This document shows, one piece after another, positions 8,831 through 18,081 of a DNA stretch of 58,510 bases. The stretch is from Thermoanaerobaculia bacterium. GTDB lineage: Bacteria; Acidobacteriota; Thermoanaerobaculia; Multivoradales; Multivoraceae. Each line of letters starts with the position of its first letter. Position 1 is the stretch's first letter. A model generated the notes under the pieces. That model had not been told where the DNA came from. It searched no databases and saw nothing but the letters and a program-made list of their open reading frames with translations. The stretch lies in NCBI GenBank assembly GCA_022822365.1, contig JAJEBV010000023.1:1-58510 (forward strand), in the 5' to 3' direction. The position numbers and the translations under genes are program-made.

Positions 8831-11266
8831 ATGGTCAAGGGCAACCCGCGCCGGGTCGCCGGCGCGCTGATGACGGTCACGCTGCTCGCCGCGGGCGGAA
8901 GCGCCGCGCAGACGCCGATGAGCTGCGAGCCCTGCGCGATCGGCGTGGTGTTCGACGGCCCGTGGGAGCGCAACGAGGAGATGAGGGCCGGCTTGGAAGA
9001 GGAGATCGCCGAGCTGGCGGCGCCGCGGTTCACCGTTTCCTTTCCGGCCGACGCGCGGCGCGTGTCCGACTGGACCCTTCGGGGCGCGCGCGCCGCCGTG
9101 GATGCCCTGCTCGCGGACCCGGAGGTCGACATCGTGCTGACCTGGGGACCGGTGTCTTCGACCGTCGCGATCACCCGGGGCGGCCTGTCGAAACCGGTCG
9201 TGGCGGCGTTCGTGCTCGACCCGGAGGCACAGGACTTCCCGCTACAGCCGGGCGAGGCCGGCGAACGGATCAGCGGCGTGCCCAATCTCGCGTACATCAC
9301 CTTCACCGGCGATCCGGTGTACGAGCTCGGTCGCCTCCGAGAGGTCGCGCCGTTCAGCCGGTTGACCTGGCTGACGAGCGAAGCGCTGATCGCCGCGGCG
9401 CCTGCGCTGGAAACGAACCTCCGCCGGATGGCGCGGGAGTTCGGCGCCGAAGCGGAGATCGTTCGGGTCGGGGCCTCGGTCGACGCCGCTCTCGAGGCGC
9501 TGCCGCGGGCGACCGACGCCGTCTACGTAACGCCGATGACGCAGCTCTCGCCCGGCGAGTTCGACCGTCTCGTTCGCGCGCTGATCGATCGCCGGCTGCC
9601 TTCTTTCTCGTACTGGGGCCGCGGCGAGGTCGATCGCGGCCTGCTGGCGAGCCTCTACCTCGAACCGGACGTGCGGCGACTCGGGCGGCGGGCGGCGCTG
9701 CACGTGCAGCGCATCCTCGGCGGCGAGGACGCCGGCGGCCTGCCGATCGACTTTCGGCGGGACAGCCGCCTGACCCTGAACATGGCGACGGCGCGGGCAA
9801 TCGGCGTCCATCCGAACTGGCGCATTGCAACCGAGGCGGAGCTTCTTCACGACGAGCCGCCCAACGTGGCGAGGCGCCTCAGCCTGGCGTCGGCGGCGCG
9901 CGAGGCGATCGCCGCCAACCTCGACCTCGCGGCGAGCGGCCGATCGGTCGCGGCCGGCCGCCAGTCGGTGCTCGCCGCCAGGGCGGCCTTGCGGCCGCAG
10001 ATCCTGGCTTCAGCAGGGGCCCGGAGGATCGATCACACCGGGTCCGACAACCCCCTCGGCCTGTTTCCGCTGCGGACGGCGGCCGGGTCCGTCGGCGTCT
10101 CGCAGCTCCTCTACTCGGACAGCGCCCGCGCCCGCGCGGCCATCGAGCGCCACGCCCAAACGTCGCGCGAACAGGCCCGCGAGGAGCTGCGGCTCGACGT
10201 GGCGCACGACGCCGCCGGCGCCTACCTGAACGTGCTCCGAACCAGAACGTTCCAGCGCATCCAGCGGGAGAATCTCGCACTGACCCGATCGAACCTGGAG
10301 CTCGCCCGGGCGCGCCGCCGGATCGGCGTCGCCCGCGAATCCGAGGTCGTTCGCTGGGAGCACCAGATCGCGCTCGACCGGCGAGCCGTGATCGACGCGG
10401 GCGCGGCGCGCGGCGCCGCCGAGGTCGCGCTGAATCGCCTGCTGCACCGCCCGCTCGAGGAGCCGTTCGAGATCACCGAGGTCGACCTCCACGACCCCGC
10501 CCTGCTCGTGGACGCCGCGACGGCCCAGGCGCACATCGACAATCCCTTCGCGTTCGCCATCTTCCGCGACTTCATGACCGCCGAAGCGCTCGCCCGGTCA
10601 CCGGAACTGCGCCAGATCGACGCCGCGATCGACGCCCGGGAGAGGGCGGCGCTTGCCGCCCGCCGGGCGCTCTGGGCGCCGACCGTGTCGGCCATGGGCG
10701 ACCTCACGGCGCAGGATCTCGACGCGGAACTCGACGCCGGTCTCGACGCGCTGGACCTTTCGTTCCCCGGCATTCGTCCGGACGGGCTGAACTGGTCCAT
10801 CGGCGTGTCGGCCACCTTGCCGCTCTTCTCCGGCGGCGCCCGCCGAGCGGAACGGACGAAGGCCGAGGAGGAGCTCGCGGAGCTTCGGCTGACTCGCCAT
10901 GCCGTCGCCGAGCGGGTCGAACAGCGGCTGAGAACCGAACTGCTTCAGGCCGGCGCCTCCTGGGCCGGCATCGATCTGGCCGCGGACGCCGCCGACGCCG
11001 CGCGGCGGAACCTGGACTTGGTCGCCGACGCCTACGAGCAGGGCGTCCTGTCGATTCTCGATCTGATCGACGCACAGAACGCGGCGCTGGTCGCGGAACA
11101 GGGCGCCGCAACGGCCGTTCACGACTTCCTCATCGATCTGATGGACGTGCACCGGGCGAGCGGCCGGTTCGGCCTGTTCATGGAACCGGCGGCGCTCGAC
11201 GCATTCGCCGCGCGGCTGCGCGCCTTCTTCGCGGAGGCGGGTTACGAACCGAGGAGCGTGCCGTGA
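8831..11266 (+). CDS. TolC-family outer-membrane efflux protein with N-terminal periplasmic-binding domain
   Basis: The start is placed at ATG 8831 because GGAGG at 8818-8822 sits 8 nt upstream; the earlier ATG at 8816 overlaps that ribosome site. The 811-residue product has a signal peptide (about 1-27). A region of about 300 residues follows that resembles ABC-type periplasmic-binding proteins (about 36-335; GVVFDG near the start, VYVTPMTQLS and the SYWGRGEVDRG segment later). From about 345 to 800 comes a TolC-like coiled-coil region with the two internal repeats of the family. The stop overlaps the start of the downstream membrane-fusion protein (GTGA), and the RND pump follows, so it should be the outer-membrane duct of this pump. 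The binding domain is an unusual addition that could sense or capture substrate. Confidence 0.85.
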   Translation: MVKGNPRRVAGALMTVTLLAAGGSAAQTPMSCEPCAIGVVFDGPWERNEEMRAGLEEEIAELAAPRFTVSFPADARRVSDWTLRGARAAVDALLADPEVDIVLTWGPVSSTVAITRGGLSKPVVAAFVLDPEAQDFPLQPGEAGERISGVPNLAYITFTGDPVYELGRLREVAPFSRLTWLTSEALIAAAPALETNLRRMAREFGAEAEIVRVGASVDAALEALPRATDAVYVTPMTQLSPGEFDRLVRALIDRRLPSFSYWGRGEVDRGLLASLYLEPDVRRLGRRAALHVQRILGGEDAGGLPIDFRRDSRLTLNMATARAIGVHPNWRIATEAELLHDEPPNVARRLSLASAAREAIAANLDLAASGRSVAAGRQSVLAARAALRPQILASAGARRIDHTGSDNPLGLFPLRTAAGSVGVSQLLYSDSARARAAIERHAQTSREQAREELRLDVAHDAAGAYLNVLRTRTFQRIQRENLALTRSNLELARARRRIGVARESEVVRWEHQIALDRRAVIDAGAARGAAEVALNRLLHRPLEEPFEITEVDLHDPALLVDAATAQAHIDNPFAFAIFRDFMTAEALARSPELRQIDAAIDARERAALAARRALWAPTVSAMGDLTAQDLDAELDAGLDALDLSFPGIRPDGLNWSIGVSATLPLFSGGARRAERTKAEEELAELRLTRHAVAERVEQRLRTELLQAGASWAGIDLAADAADAARRNLDLVADAYEQGVLSILDLIDAQNAALVAEQGAATAVHDFLIDLMDVHRASGRFGLFMEPAALDAFAARLRAFFAEAGYEPRSVP

Positions 11267-12435
11267 GAACCAACGAAGTGGAGAAGATCATGCGAGACCT
11301 CATCGCCGTCGCGCGCCGGCGCGGCCTCCTCGGCCGCGGGCGTCGGGCGGCGACCGTCGCGCTGCTGGCCAGCGCGCTGCCGGCACTGTCCTGCGGCGAG
11401 CGGCCCGAGCCGCCCGAGCCGATCATCCGGCCGGTGCGCACCGTCACCGCGCAGGCCGTCGGCGGCATGCGGACCCGGACCTTCTCGGGCGTGGCTCGAG
11501 CAGGCGTCGAGTCCTCGTTGAGCTTCCGCGTCGCCGGCACGATCTCGCGGCTCGAGGTCGCGGTGGGCGACCGGCTCCGGGCCGGCGCCCTGATCGCCGC
11601 TCTCGACCCGGTGGACTACGAGCTGCAGGTGCGGGAGGCGGAAGCCTCGCTGCGGCAGGCGACCGCGCGCGCCGGCAACGCCGAGGCCGATCTGCGCCGG
11701 GTCCGCGGTCTCTACGAGAACGACAACGCGGCCCGCACCGAACTCGACGCGGCGACCGCCGCCGCCGACTCCGCCGCCGCGCAGGTCGAGTCGGTGGCGC
11801 GAAGGCTGGATCTGATCCGCCGCCAGGTCGAGTACACGCGGCTCGTCGCGCCGGCCGCCGGCGCCGTCGCGAACGTGCTGGTGGAAATGAACGAGAACGT
11901 GGCGGCGGGGCAGCCGGTGGCCGTGCTGGCCTCGGGGTCGGCGCCGGAAGTGGCTTTCGCCGTGCCGGAAGCGCTGATCAGCGACATCGCGCCGGGCACG
12001 CCGGCGGCGGTCGGCTTCGATGCGATTCCGGGCGAGCGCTTCAAGGGCGTGGTGACGGAGGTCGGGGTGACCGCGAGCGCCACCGGAACGACCTTTCCGG
12101 TGACCGTCCGTCTGGGGGGCGACGCCTCGGAGGTCCGCCCCGGCATGGCGGCGGTCGTGGACATGGTCCTCGGCGACCAGGACGCTCCGGATCGATTCAT
12201 CCTGCCCGGACACGCGGTGGGCGAGGATCGCGGCGGCCGCTTCGTCTTCGTGGCCGAGCCGGCGACGGACGGCCTGGCCGTGGTACGCCGGAAGGCGGTC
12301 ACGGTCGGAGACTTCGCCTCTTCGGGCCTCGAGGTCCTGGACGGGGTAGCCGTTGGAGACCGGGTAGTCGTCGCGGGCATGGGGCGCCTGCGGGAGGGTG
12401 ACGAAGTGCGGCTTCATGCCGCGGAGGCGCCCTGA
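11263..12435 (+). CDS. RND efflux periplasmic adaptor (membrane fusion protein), probable lipoprotein
   Basis: GTG 11263 overlaps the TolC stop and has GAGGAG six bases upstream; an in-frame ATG at 11290 with its own GGAG is an alternative. The N-terminus ends in a hydrophobic stretch and LPALSC, an imperfect lipobox, suggesting an inner-membrane lipoprotein. Then come the biotinyl/lipoyl-like half motif (RVAGTISRLEVAVGDRL), a helical hairpin (about 100-160), the second lipoyl half (RLVAPAAGAVANVLVE), a beta-barrel region and a C-terminal membrane-proximal domain (VLDGVAVGDRVVVAGMGRL), the HlyD/AcrA order. It bridges the RND pump and the TolC partner on either side. Substrate unknown. Confidence 0.93.
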   Translation: MRTNEVEKIMRDLIAVARRRGLLGRGRRAATVALLASALPALSCGERPEPPEPIIRPVRTVTAQAVGGMRTRTFSGVARAGVESSLSFRVAGTISRLEVAVGDRLRAGALIAALDPVDYELQVREAEASLRQATARAGNAEADLRRVRGLYENDNAARTELDAATAAADSAAAQVESVARRLDLIRRQVEYTRLVAPAAGAVANVLVEMNENVAAGQPVAVLASGSAPEVAFAVPEALISDIAPGTPAAVGFDAIPGERFKGVVTEVGVTASATGTTFPVTVRLGGDASEVRPGMAAVVDMVLGDQDAPDRFILPGHAVGEDRGGRFVFVAEPATDGLAVVRRKAVTVGDFASSGLEVLDGVAVGDRVVVAGMGRLREGDEVRLHAAEAP

Positions 12436-12437
12436 TC

Positions 12438-15400
12438 TTGGACCTGACCCGCGTCGCGATCGAAAAGAACCGGATCACCGCGGTCGCCCTGCTGATTCTG
12501 CTCGCGGGCGGCCTCGCGGCGTTCCAGGGAATGTCGCGGGCCGAGGACCCGGGCTTCACTATCCGCGCGGCGCAGGTGCTGACCCTGTTTCCGGGCGCGA
12601 GCCCTGAGCGGATCGAGGAACTCGTCACCGATCCGCTCGAGGAGGCGATCCAGGAACTTCCGGAGATCGACTTCATCTCCTCGACTTCGAAGACCGGCGT
12701 GTCCATCGTCATGGTCCACGTGCGCGACGAGTTCGACGACATGCGGCCGATCTGGGACGGCCTCAGGCGCAAGGTGGAACGGGCGGCGGGCGATCTTCCC
12801 GAAGGCGTGATCGGACCGCGGGTGAACGACGAGTTCGGCGACGTCTTCGGCATCGTGATCATGCTGACCGGCGACGGCTACTCCTGGGCCGACCTGAAGC
12901 TGGTCGCGGACGAGGTCCGCGACGAGCTCCTCCGGGTTCCCGATGTCGCCAAGGTCGAGACTTACGGGGCGCAGGACGAGCGGATCTTCGTCGACTACGA
13001 CAACGCGCGGCTGGCCGAGCTGGGTCTGTCGCCCCTGCAGCTCCGGTCGATTCTGGAAAGCGCCAACATCGTGACTCCGGGCGGCGCCGTTCGAACCGGC
13101 GCCGAGCGCATCGCCCTCGAGCCGACCGGCAACTTCGAGTCGGTCGCCGATCTGCGGCGAACGGCGGTTCGGCTTCCCGGCCGCCCCGAGATCCTCTTCC
13201 TCGAGGATCTGGCCGAGATCCACCGCGGCTACGCGGAACCGCCGTCCAGCCGGGTCTACGCCTCGGGCGTTCCCGCGCTCGGGATAGGGGTCGCCATGCG
13301 CGACGGCGGCAACATGGTCACGCTCGGAGACGGAGTCGCGCGCGAACTGGAGAGGTTGCGGGCGGTCTATCCGATCGGCGTCGACTTCGACGTCGTCGTC
13401 TTCCAGCCGGAGGTCGTCGATCGCAAGGTGCGGGAGTTCGTGGCGAACCTGGGGCAGGCCGTCGCCATCGTCCTGGTCGTCATGCTGCTCTTCCTCGGCC
13501 CCCGGACGGGCCTCGTCGTGGCGGCCCTCGTGCCGATGGCGATGATCGCGTCCCTGCTGGTAATGGCCTTCCTGGGCATCGGCCTGGACCAGATGTCGCT
13601 GGCCGCCCTGATCATCGCGCTCGGCATGCTGGTGGACAACGCGATCGTGATGGCCGAGTCGATCATGGTACGAATGGCGGCCGGGGACCGCCGGGTGGAG
13701 GCAGCGGTCGGCGCGGCCCGCGAACTGCGCGTACCCCTGCTGATCTCCTCGCTGACCACGGCGGCGGCGTTCCTGCCGATCGCCCTGGCGCGATCGACCA
13801 CCGGGGAGTACACGGCGCCGCTCTTCCAGGTGATCACGATCGCCCTGCTCTCTTCGTGGTTGCTCTCGCTGACCATGACGCCTCTTCTCTGCGTGTTCTT
13901 CCTCAAGGTCCAGCCGGTCGCGGCCGGAGAGCGTTTCGGCGGGAGGCTGTACCGGACGTACCGCGGTGTCCTGATCGGTTGTCTCCGTCGTCCCGCCGTC
14001 ACCCTGGCCGTCGTGGCCGGCGTGTTTCTGCTGGCGATCCAGGGCTTCCGCCTCCTCCCGAGCGTGTTTTTCCCGCCGTCGGACCGGGCGGTCTTCACGG
14101 CGGAGTACGAGCTGCCGGCCGGCGCCTCCATCGAGCGGACGCTGGAAGTCGTCGAAGCGGTGGACCGCTTCATCGCCGCCGAGCTGCCCGCCGACGAGAC
14201 GTCCGAGGGCGTCCTCAACTGGGCGACCTTCGTCGGCAACGGCGGACCTCGCTTCTACCTGGCGCACAATCCCCAGCCCCCCAACCCGCGGTACGCCTTC
14301 TCCCTGCTGAACGCGACGAGCCGCGACGCGGTCGTCGACGAACTGATTCCGCGGCTCGCCGCGTTCTGCCGCGAGCGCTTCCCGGAGCTCGAGGTCAAGC
14401 TGAATCCGCTGCAGGTCGGACCGCCGGTCAGCGCGCCGGTCCAGGTGAGGCTGTCAGGCCGCGACCCGGACCGGCTCTTCGATCTGGTCGACGACGTGAA
14501 GGCGGAACTCCGCTCGATTCCAGGCGCTGCCGGCATCACGGACGACTGGGGCGCCCGCGCCAAGAAGCTGGTCGTCGAAGTCGATCAGCCGCGAGCCCGG
14601 CGGGCCGGAGTAACGAACCAGGACGTCGCGATTTCGCTGCTGACCGGCTTGAGCGGCATCGAGACGACGCAGTACCGCGAAGGCGAGGCGGTCATTCCGG
14701 TCACCCTGCGCTCGACACTGGCCGGCCGTGGCGACGACGTGACGAAGCTCGACAGCCTGAACGTCCACGCGCAGGCGACCGGCGCGTCCGTGCCGCTGCT
14801 CCAGGTCGCCGACGTCTCGGTCGCCTGGCAGCCCTCGACCATCCGCCGGCGGGGTCGGCTGAAGACGGTCACCGTCTCTTCCGAACTCGCGCCGGGCGCG
14901 GTCGCCTCCGGCGTCGTGGCGCGCCTGCGGCCCTGGCTCGACGCGGAGCAGGCCGGCTGGCCTCCCGGCTATCGCTACGAGTTCGGCGGCGAGGAGGAAA
15001 CCTCGGTGCGGGCCAATCGGTCGATCGCCGAGCAGTTGCCCATCGCCGGGCTGATCATCCTGCTGCTGCTCGTCGGCCAGTTCAACTCGATCCGCCGAAC
15101 CGCCATCATCCTGCTGGCGATCCCCCTCGGCCTGATCGGCGTCGTCGCCGGCCTGCTTCTGGCGCGGTCCTACTTCGGCTTCATGACGCTGCTCGGCGTC
15201 ATCGCGCTGGCCGGCGTGATCATCAACAACGCGATCGTCCTGATCGACCGCATCCGCATCGAGATCGACGACAACGGCCTGGCGCCGCCGCGGGCCATCG
15301 TGGAGGCGGCGCAGGGGCGTTTCCGGCCCATCCTGCTGACCACCGCGACCACGGTCGCCGGCTTGCTGCCGCTCTGGTTCGGCGGCGGCCCGATGTGGGC

Positions 15401-15518
15401 GCCGATGGCCATCGCGATCATCTTCGGCCTGCTGGGCGCGACGATGCTGACCCTCGGCGTGGTGCCCGTTCTCTACTCCCTGTTCTTCCGCGTGCGCTTC
15501 GACGGCTTCAGCTACTGA
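12438..15518 (+). CDS. RND-family efflux transporter permease (AcrB/HAE type)
   Basis: TTG start two bases after the adaptor stop, with GGAGG 10 nt upstream; a later start would remove TM1. The 1026-residue length is normal for AcrB-like pumps. TM1 is at about 12-30, the large periplasmic loops follow, and the TM4 proton-relay region reads LGMLVDNAIVMAE. Asp400 corresponds to AcrB Asp407; the neighbouring Asp408 position is Asn, as in many HAE/MFP-type pumps. The second half repeats the fold (GVIALAGVIINNAIVLID near residue 925). It is a proton-driven inner-membrane exporter working with the two upstream products. Drugs, metals or lipids cannot be distinguished from sequence alone. Confidence 0.95.
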   Translation: MDLTRVAIEKNRITAVALLILLAGGLAAFQGMSRAEDPGFTIRAAQVLTLFPGASPERIEELVTDPLEEAIQELPEIDFISSTSKTGVSIVMVHVRDEFDDMRPIWDGLRRKVERAAGDLPEGVIGPRVNDEFGDVFGIVIMLTGDGYSWADLKLVADEVRDELLRVPDVAKVETYGAQDERIFVDYDNARLAELGLSPLQLRSILESANIVTPGGAVRTGAERIALEPTGNFESVADLRRTAVRLPGRPEILFLEDLAEIHRGYAEPPSSRVYASGVPALGIGVAMRDGGNMVTLGDGVARELERLRAVYPIGVDFDVVVFQPEVVDRKVREFVANLGQAVAIVLVVMLLFLGPRTGLVVAALVPMAMIASLLVMAFLGIGLDQMSLAALIIALGMLVDNAIVMAESIMVRMAAGDRRVEAAVGAARELRVPLLISSLTTAAAFLPIALARSTTGEYTAPLFQVITIALLSSWLLSLTMTPLLCVFFLKVQPVAAGERFGGRLYRTYRGVLIGCLRRPAVTLAVVAGVFLLAIQGFRLLPSVFFPPSDRAVFTAEYELPAGASIERTLEVVEAVDRFIAAELPADETSEGVLNWATFVGNGGPRFYLAHNPQPPNPRYAFSLLNATSRDAVVDELIPRLAAFCRERFPELEVKLNPLQVGPPVSAPVQVRLSGRDPDRLFDLVDDVKAELRSIPGAAGITDDWGARAKKLVVEVDQPRARRAGVTNQDVAISLLTGLSGIETTQYREGEAVIPVTLRSTLAGRGDDVTKLDSLNVHAQATGASVPLLQVADVSVAWQPSTIRRRGRLKTVTVSSELAPGAVASGVVARLRPWLDAEQAGWPPGYRYEFGGEEETSVRANRSIAEQLPIAGLIILLLLVGQFNSIRRTAIILLAIPLGLIGVVAGLLLARSYFGFMTLLGVIALAGVIINNAIVLIDRIRIEIDDNGLAPPRAIVEAAQGRFRPILLTTATTVAGLLPLWFGGGPMWAPMAIAIIFGLLGATMLTLGVVPVLYSLFFRVRFDGFSY

Positions 15519-15528
15519 GGAGGTCGCC

Positions 15529-15972
15529 GTGCTCATCCTCGCCGCCGTCGTCCTCCCGTTGCTTGCCGTCAGGCTGCACTACGAGTTGCTGCTCCTGACC
15601 TCGAAGCTGGTCCGCCGCCTGTCGGGCTACCTCCGCGCCGCCGTGGCCCTGGCGGTCGCCCTGGCGCTTCTGGCGCACGTACTCGAAGTCGTTGTGTTCG
15701 GAGCCGGCTGGTTCCTGTTGATCGAGGCCGGGCTGATCGAGATCGAACCGCCGATTCCGTCGTTCGTCGACGCGATCTACTTCTCGGGCGCGGTCTACAC
15801 GTCGCTCGGCTTCGGAGACCTGGTTCCCACAAGCGGTGGCGGCAGGCTCCTGGCGGTGCTGGAGGCCCTCACCGGGCTCGTGCTCATCGCCTGGACGGCA
15901 TCCTTCACCTTCTACCAGATGCAGCGACACTGGCTCGAAACGAGCCGGGCCGGTGACGAAGGAGAATCATGA
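15529..15972 (+). CDS. Two-TM potassium channel family protein
   Basis: The 147-residue protein starts at GTG 15529, with GAGGAGG overlapping the stop of the RND gene, so it is probably translated as the fourth gene of that operon. Several hydrophobic segments surround a pore loop with the selectivity-filter-like sequence TSLGFGD at residues 91-97 (variant of TVGYGD, common in the small bacterial 'Ion_trans_2' family). A last TM segment follows (about 103-125). No RCK/TrkA-N domain is attached. It could set membrane potential alongside the pump, but a link beyond co-transcription is inference. Confidence 0.85.
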   Translation: MLILAAVVLPLLAVRLHYELLLLTSKLVRRLSGYLRAAVALAVALALLAHVLEVVVFGAGWFLLIEAGLIEIEPPIPSFVDAIYFSGAVYTSLGFGDLVPTSGGGRLLAVLEALTGLVLIAWTASFTFYQMQRHWLETSRAGDEGES

Positions 15973-16151
15973 AGGGTCCGAGTCGGCTGCGCCATGAGGG
16001 GGCAAGCGTGCCGGCTCGCGGTGGTCGCGCCAGGACTGGCGGAAGGCCGCTCCGAATGTCCCAGGTGACGGTCGCGATCGTCACCGTTCGGTCATGAGAA
16101 GTCACGCTGAATCACACGTCCCCATCTTGCAGTCGTGCGAGACTCCCGGCC

Positions 16152-16745
16152 ATGCGTATTGCTGACTTCGCACACCGTGGCCGCGACGCCCACGGGTCGC
16201 GCCGCCTGCGATTCGGCGACTTCGAGTTCCATCCGGCCACGCGGGAACTCAGCGGCCCCGAGGGCGCCGTCAGGCTCCAGCCACAACCGGCCAGACTGCT
16301 CGGGTTGCTGCTCGAGAACCAGGGCGACGTGGTCTCGCGGGAACAGGTCCGGCGCCGCCTGTGGCCGGACGAGGTTCACGTCGAGTTCGACCAGGGCATG
16401 AACACTTGCATCAAGCGGATTCGCGCCACGCTCAACGACAGCGCCGAGACGCCGCGCTACATCGAGACCCTGCCGCGCCTCGGGTACCGGTTTCTCGCTC
16501 CGGTCACGGAGGTCGAAACAGCCGCCGGCCTGCTCGGCGCAAGGGGCGGTCGACGCCGACGACGATTTCGATTCGCTCTCATCGCCCTGCTCGCCGCGGC
16601 GGGTCTGGCCGCCGGCGCCTTCGCCTTGCGTGAACTGACCGCTCCGCCATGTGCCGACCAGGAGCCGGCGCAGGTGGCCGGCGCCGGCAGCGCCACCAAA
16701 CGCCCGGACACTCCGGCGAACCCGGGGCGTTCTGCGAATCCCTGA
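16152..16745 (+). CDS. Short ToxR/CadC-like membrane-anchored winged-helix regulator
   Basis: ATG 16152. Residues about 18-115 form an OmpR-type winged helix (RFGDFEFHP at the start; LLENQGDVVSREQVRRRLWPDE; PRYIETLPRLGYRFL at the wing). An Arg-rich stretch and one TM helix follow (about 135-158), then only some 40 low-complexity periplasmic residues. The DNA-binding part is clearly paralogous to the regulator at 35216-36229, but the globular periplasmic domain of that protein is missing here. It may be a truncated descendant or one needing a partner sensor. It sits after the efflux/channel operon; its targets are not evident. Confidence 0.85.
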   Translation: MRIADFAHRGRDAHGSRRLRFGDFEFHPATRELSGPEGAVRLQPQPARLLGLLLENQGDVVSREQVRRRLWPDEVHVEFDQGMNTCIKRIRATLNDSAETPRYIETLPRLGYRFLAPVTEVETAAGLLGARGGRRRRRFRFALIALLAAAGLAAGAFALRELTAPPCADQEPAQVAGAGSATKRPDTPANPGRSANP

Positions 16746-16844
16746 ACCGCCGCCGCGCAAGGTCGAGATCGTTCCCGAACGCGCGGCCGCTCGCGTGTCG
16801 TCGTCGAGGGCCATCTTCAGGCCGGCCAGGACGTAGCCCCGTCG

Positions 16845-17921
16845 CTACGGCACGTGCTCTCCGAAGTTCTCGACCGTCCAATCGTCGCTGCCGACCGGCA
16901 GGGTGACATGCATGCCGTCGACGGCGACCAGCGCGTCGTTCGGCGCATCCTCGGCCCTGCCGCGCAGGAACACCGCGTCCGCCTGCGCCGCCGGCAGAGG
17001 CGGCGCGAGGTGACTGAGCACGAGCAGGCCGACCCCCGCCTCGGCGGCCAGGGCGTGCAGATCGGGCGGGTAGATGTGGTAATCGAGAGTGTCGGCGACG
17101 AGCTTGCCGAGCCGTTCGGCGCCGCCGGCGGAAAGCGCCTGGGCCGCCATGCCCATGACGGCCTCGGACAGGACCTCGTGGACCAGCACGTCGACGCCCT
17201 GGCTGGCTTGCTCGAGGTTGGCGGAACGGACCGTGTCGCCGCTGATCACGACCGAGCGGCCGCCGAAGTCGAACCGGTAGCCCACCGCCGGCGCGACCGG
17301 TTCGTGGTCGACGAGGAAGGCGCTGATCTTGAGGTCGTCCCGATCGTAGAACGCGGAGGACGGAGCGTCATCCGCCAGCTCGATCGTGCGGGCCACTGCT
17401 CCGGCGCCGGCCGGCGGCAGGATCTCCTCCCCATGATGGGCGATCCGGTAGGACACGTCCAGTTCGTAGACCATCCGGAACCCCGCCACGACGCGGTCGA
17501 CGCCGGCCGGGCCGTACACGTCCAGTGGCTCGGCACGCCCCGACACCCAGCTCGCGAAGACCGTCTCGCCGAGGTCGGCTATGTGGTCGGAGTGGAAGTG
17601 GGTGAGCAGCACCCCGGCGAGCCGGTCGATCGGCAATCCCCAAAGGCGGACGTTCTCCAGGGATCCGTTGCCGACATCGACCAGGAACATCCGGCCGCCC
17701 GCGATGACCGCCGTGCAGGCCTCGGCCCTCTCCGCGCTCGGCAGCGGCGCTCCGCTGCCGCAGATCACGACGTGCAGGGCGCCGTCATCGAGCAGCGACG
17801 AGCGGTCGGACGGCAGGGCGCCGAACTGGGCTTCGACGGCCGAAGCAGCAAGGAGGAGCAGCGCCAGGGCAGACGCGAAAGCAGGCGGTCGGCGCCATCG
17901 AAGGGCGAATCGAGCGAACAT
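16845..17921 (-). CDS. Secreted metallo-beta-lactamase-fold hydrolase (RNase Z/arylsulfatase-like subgroup)
   Basis: The 358-residue product has an N-terminal signal peptide (cleavage probably near VEAQ, residue 31). The zinc motif HFHSDH is at 108-113; a further metal-ligand candidate is the Asp in ISGDT, and late His occur in LVHE and LSHLAPP. The overall order matches RNase Z-like MBL proteins, several of which act on sulfate or phosphate esters when exported. The substrate is unknown. It converges with the short regulator (99 bp between stops) and stands alone. The region of about 160 bp upstream, shared with the divergent flavoprotein gene, should hold both promoters; I see no convincing boxes there. 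Confidence 0.87.
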   Translation of the reverse strand: MFARFALRWRRPPAFASALALLLLAASAVEAQFGALPSDRSSLLDDGALHVVICGSGAPLPSAERAEACTAVIAGGRMFLVDVGNGSLENVRLWGLPIDRLAGVLLTHFHSDHIADLGETVFASWVSGRAEPLDVYGPAGVDRVVAGFRMVYELDVSYRIAHHGEEILPPAGAGAVARTIELADDAPSSAFYDRDDLKISAFLVDHEPVAPAVGYRFDFGGRSVVISGDTVRSANLEQASQGVDVLVHEVLSEAVMGMAAQALSAGGAERLGKLVADTLDYHIYPPDLHALAAEAGVGLLVLSHLAPPLPAAQADAVFLRGRAEDAPNDALVAVDGMHVTLPVGSDDWTVENFGEHVP

Positions 17922-18081
17922 GAAGACTCCCCGTATGCGCGGACCGTGCGAGAACGGGTCCGACGCGAGTCGGTTCTCTGGAGCCCGGGCTTCTCCCGAA
18001 ACTCTCGGCGGAGGAAGCTAGCAGCCCCGCGCAACCTGGACCGGCGCCGGCGCAAGATCGCGTCAGTAGGATCTCGAACCG

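Noticed and set aside
8962..11262. Upstream extension of the efflux adaptor frame through the TolC gene
   Set aside because: Out of frame with TolC, Arg-rich and domain-less. The GTGA overlap at 11263 with GAGGAG marks the start.
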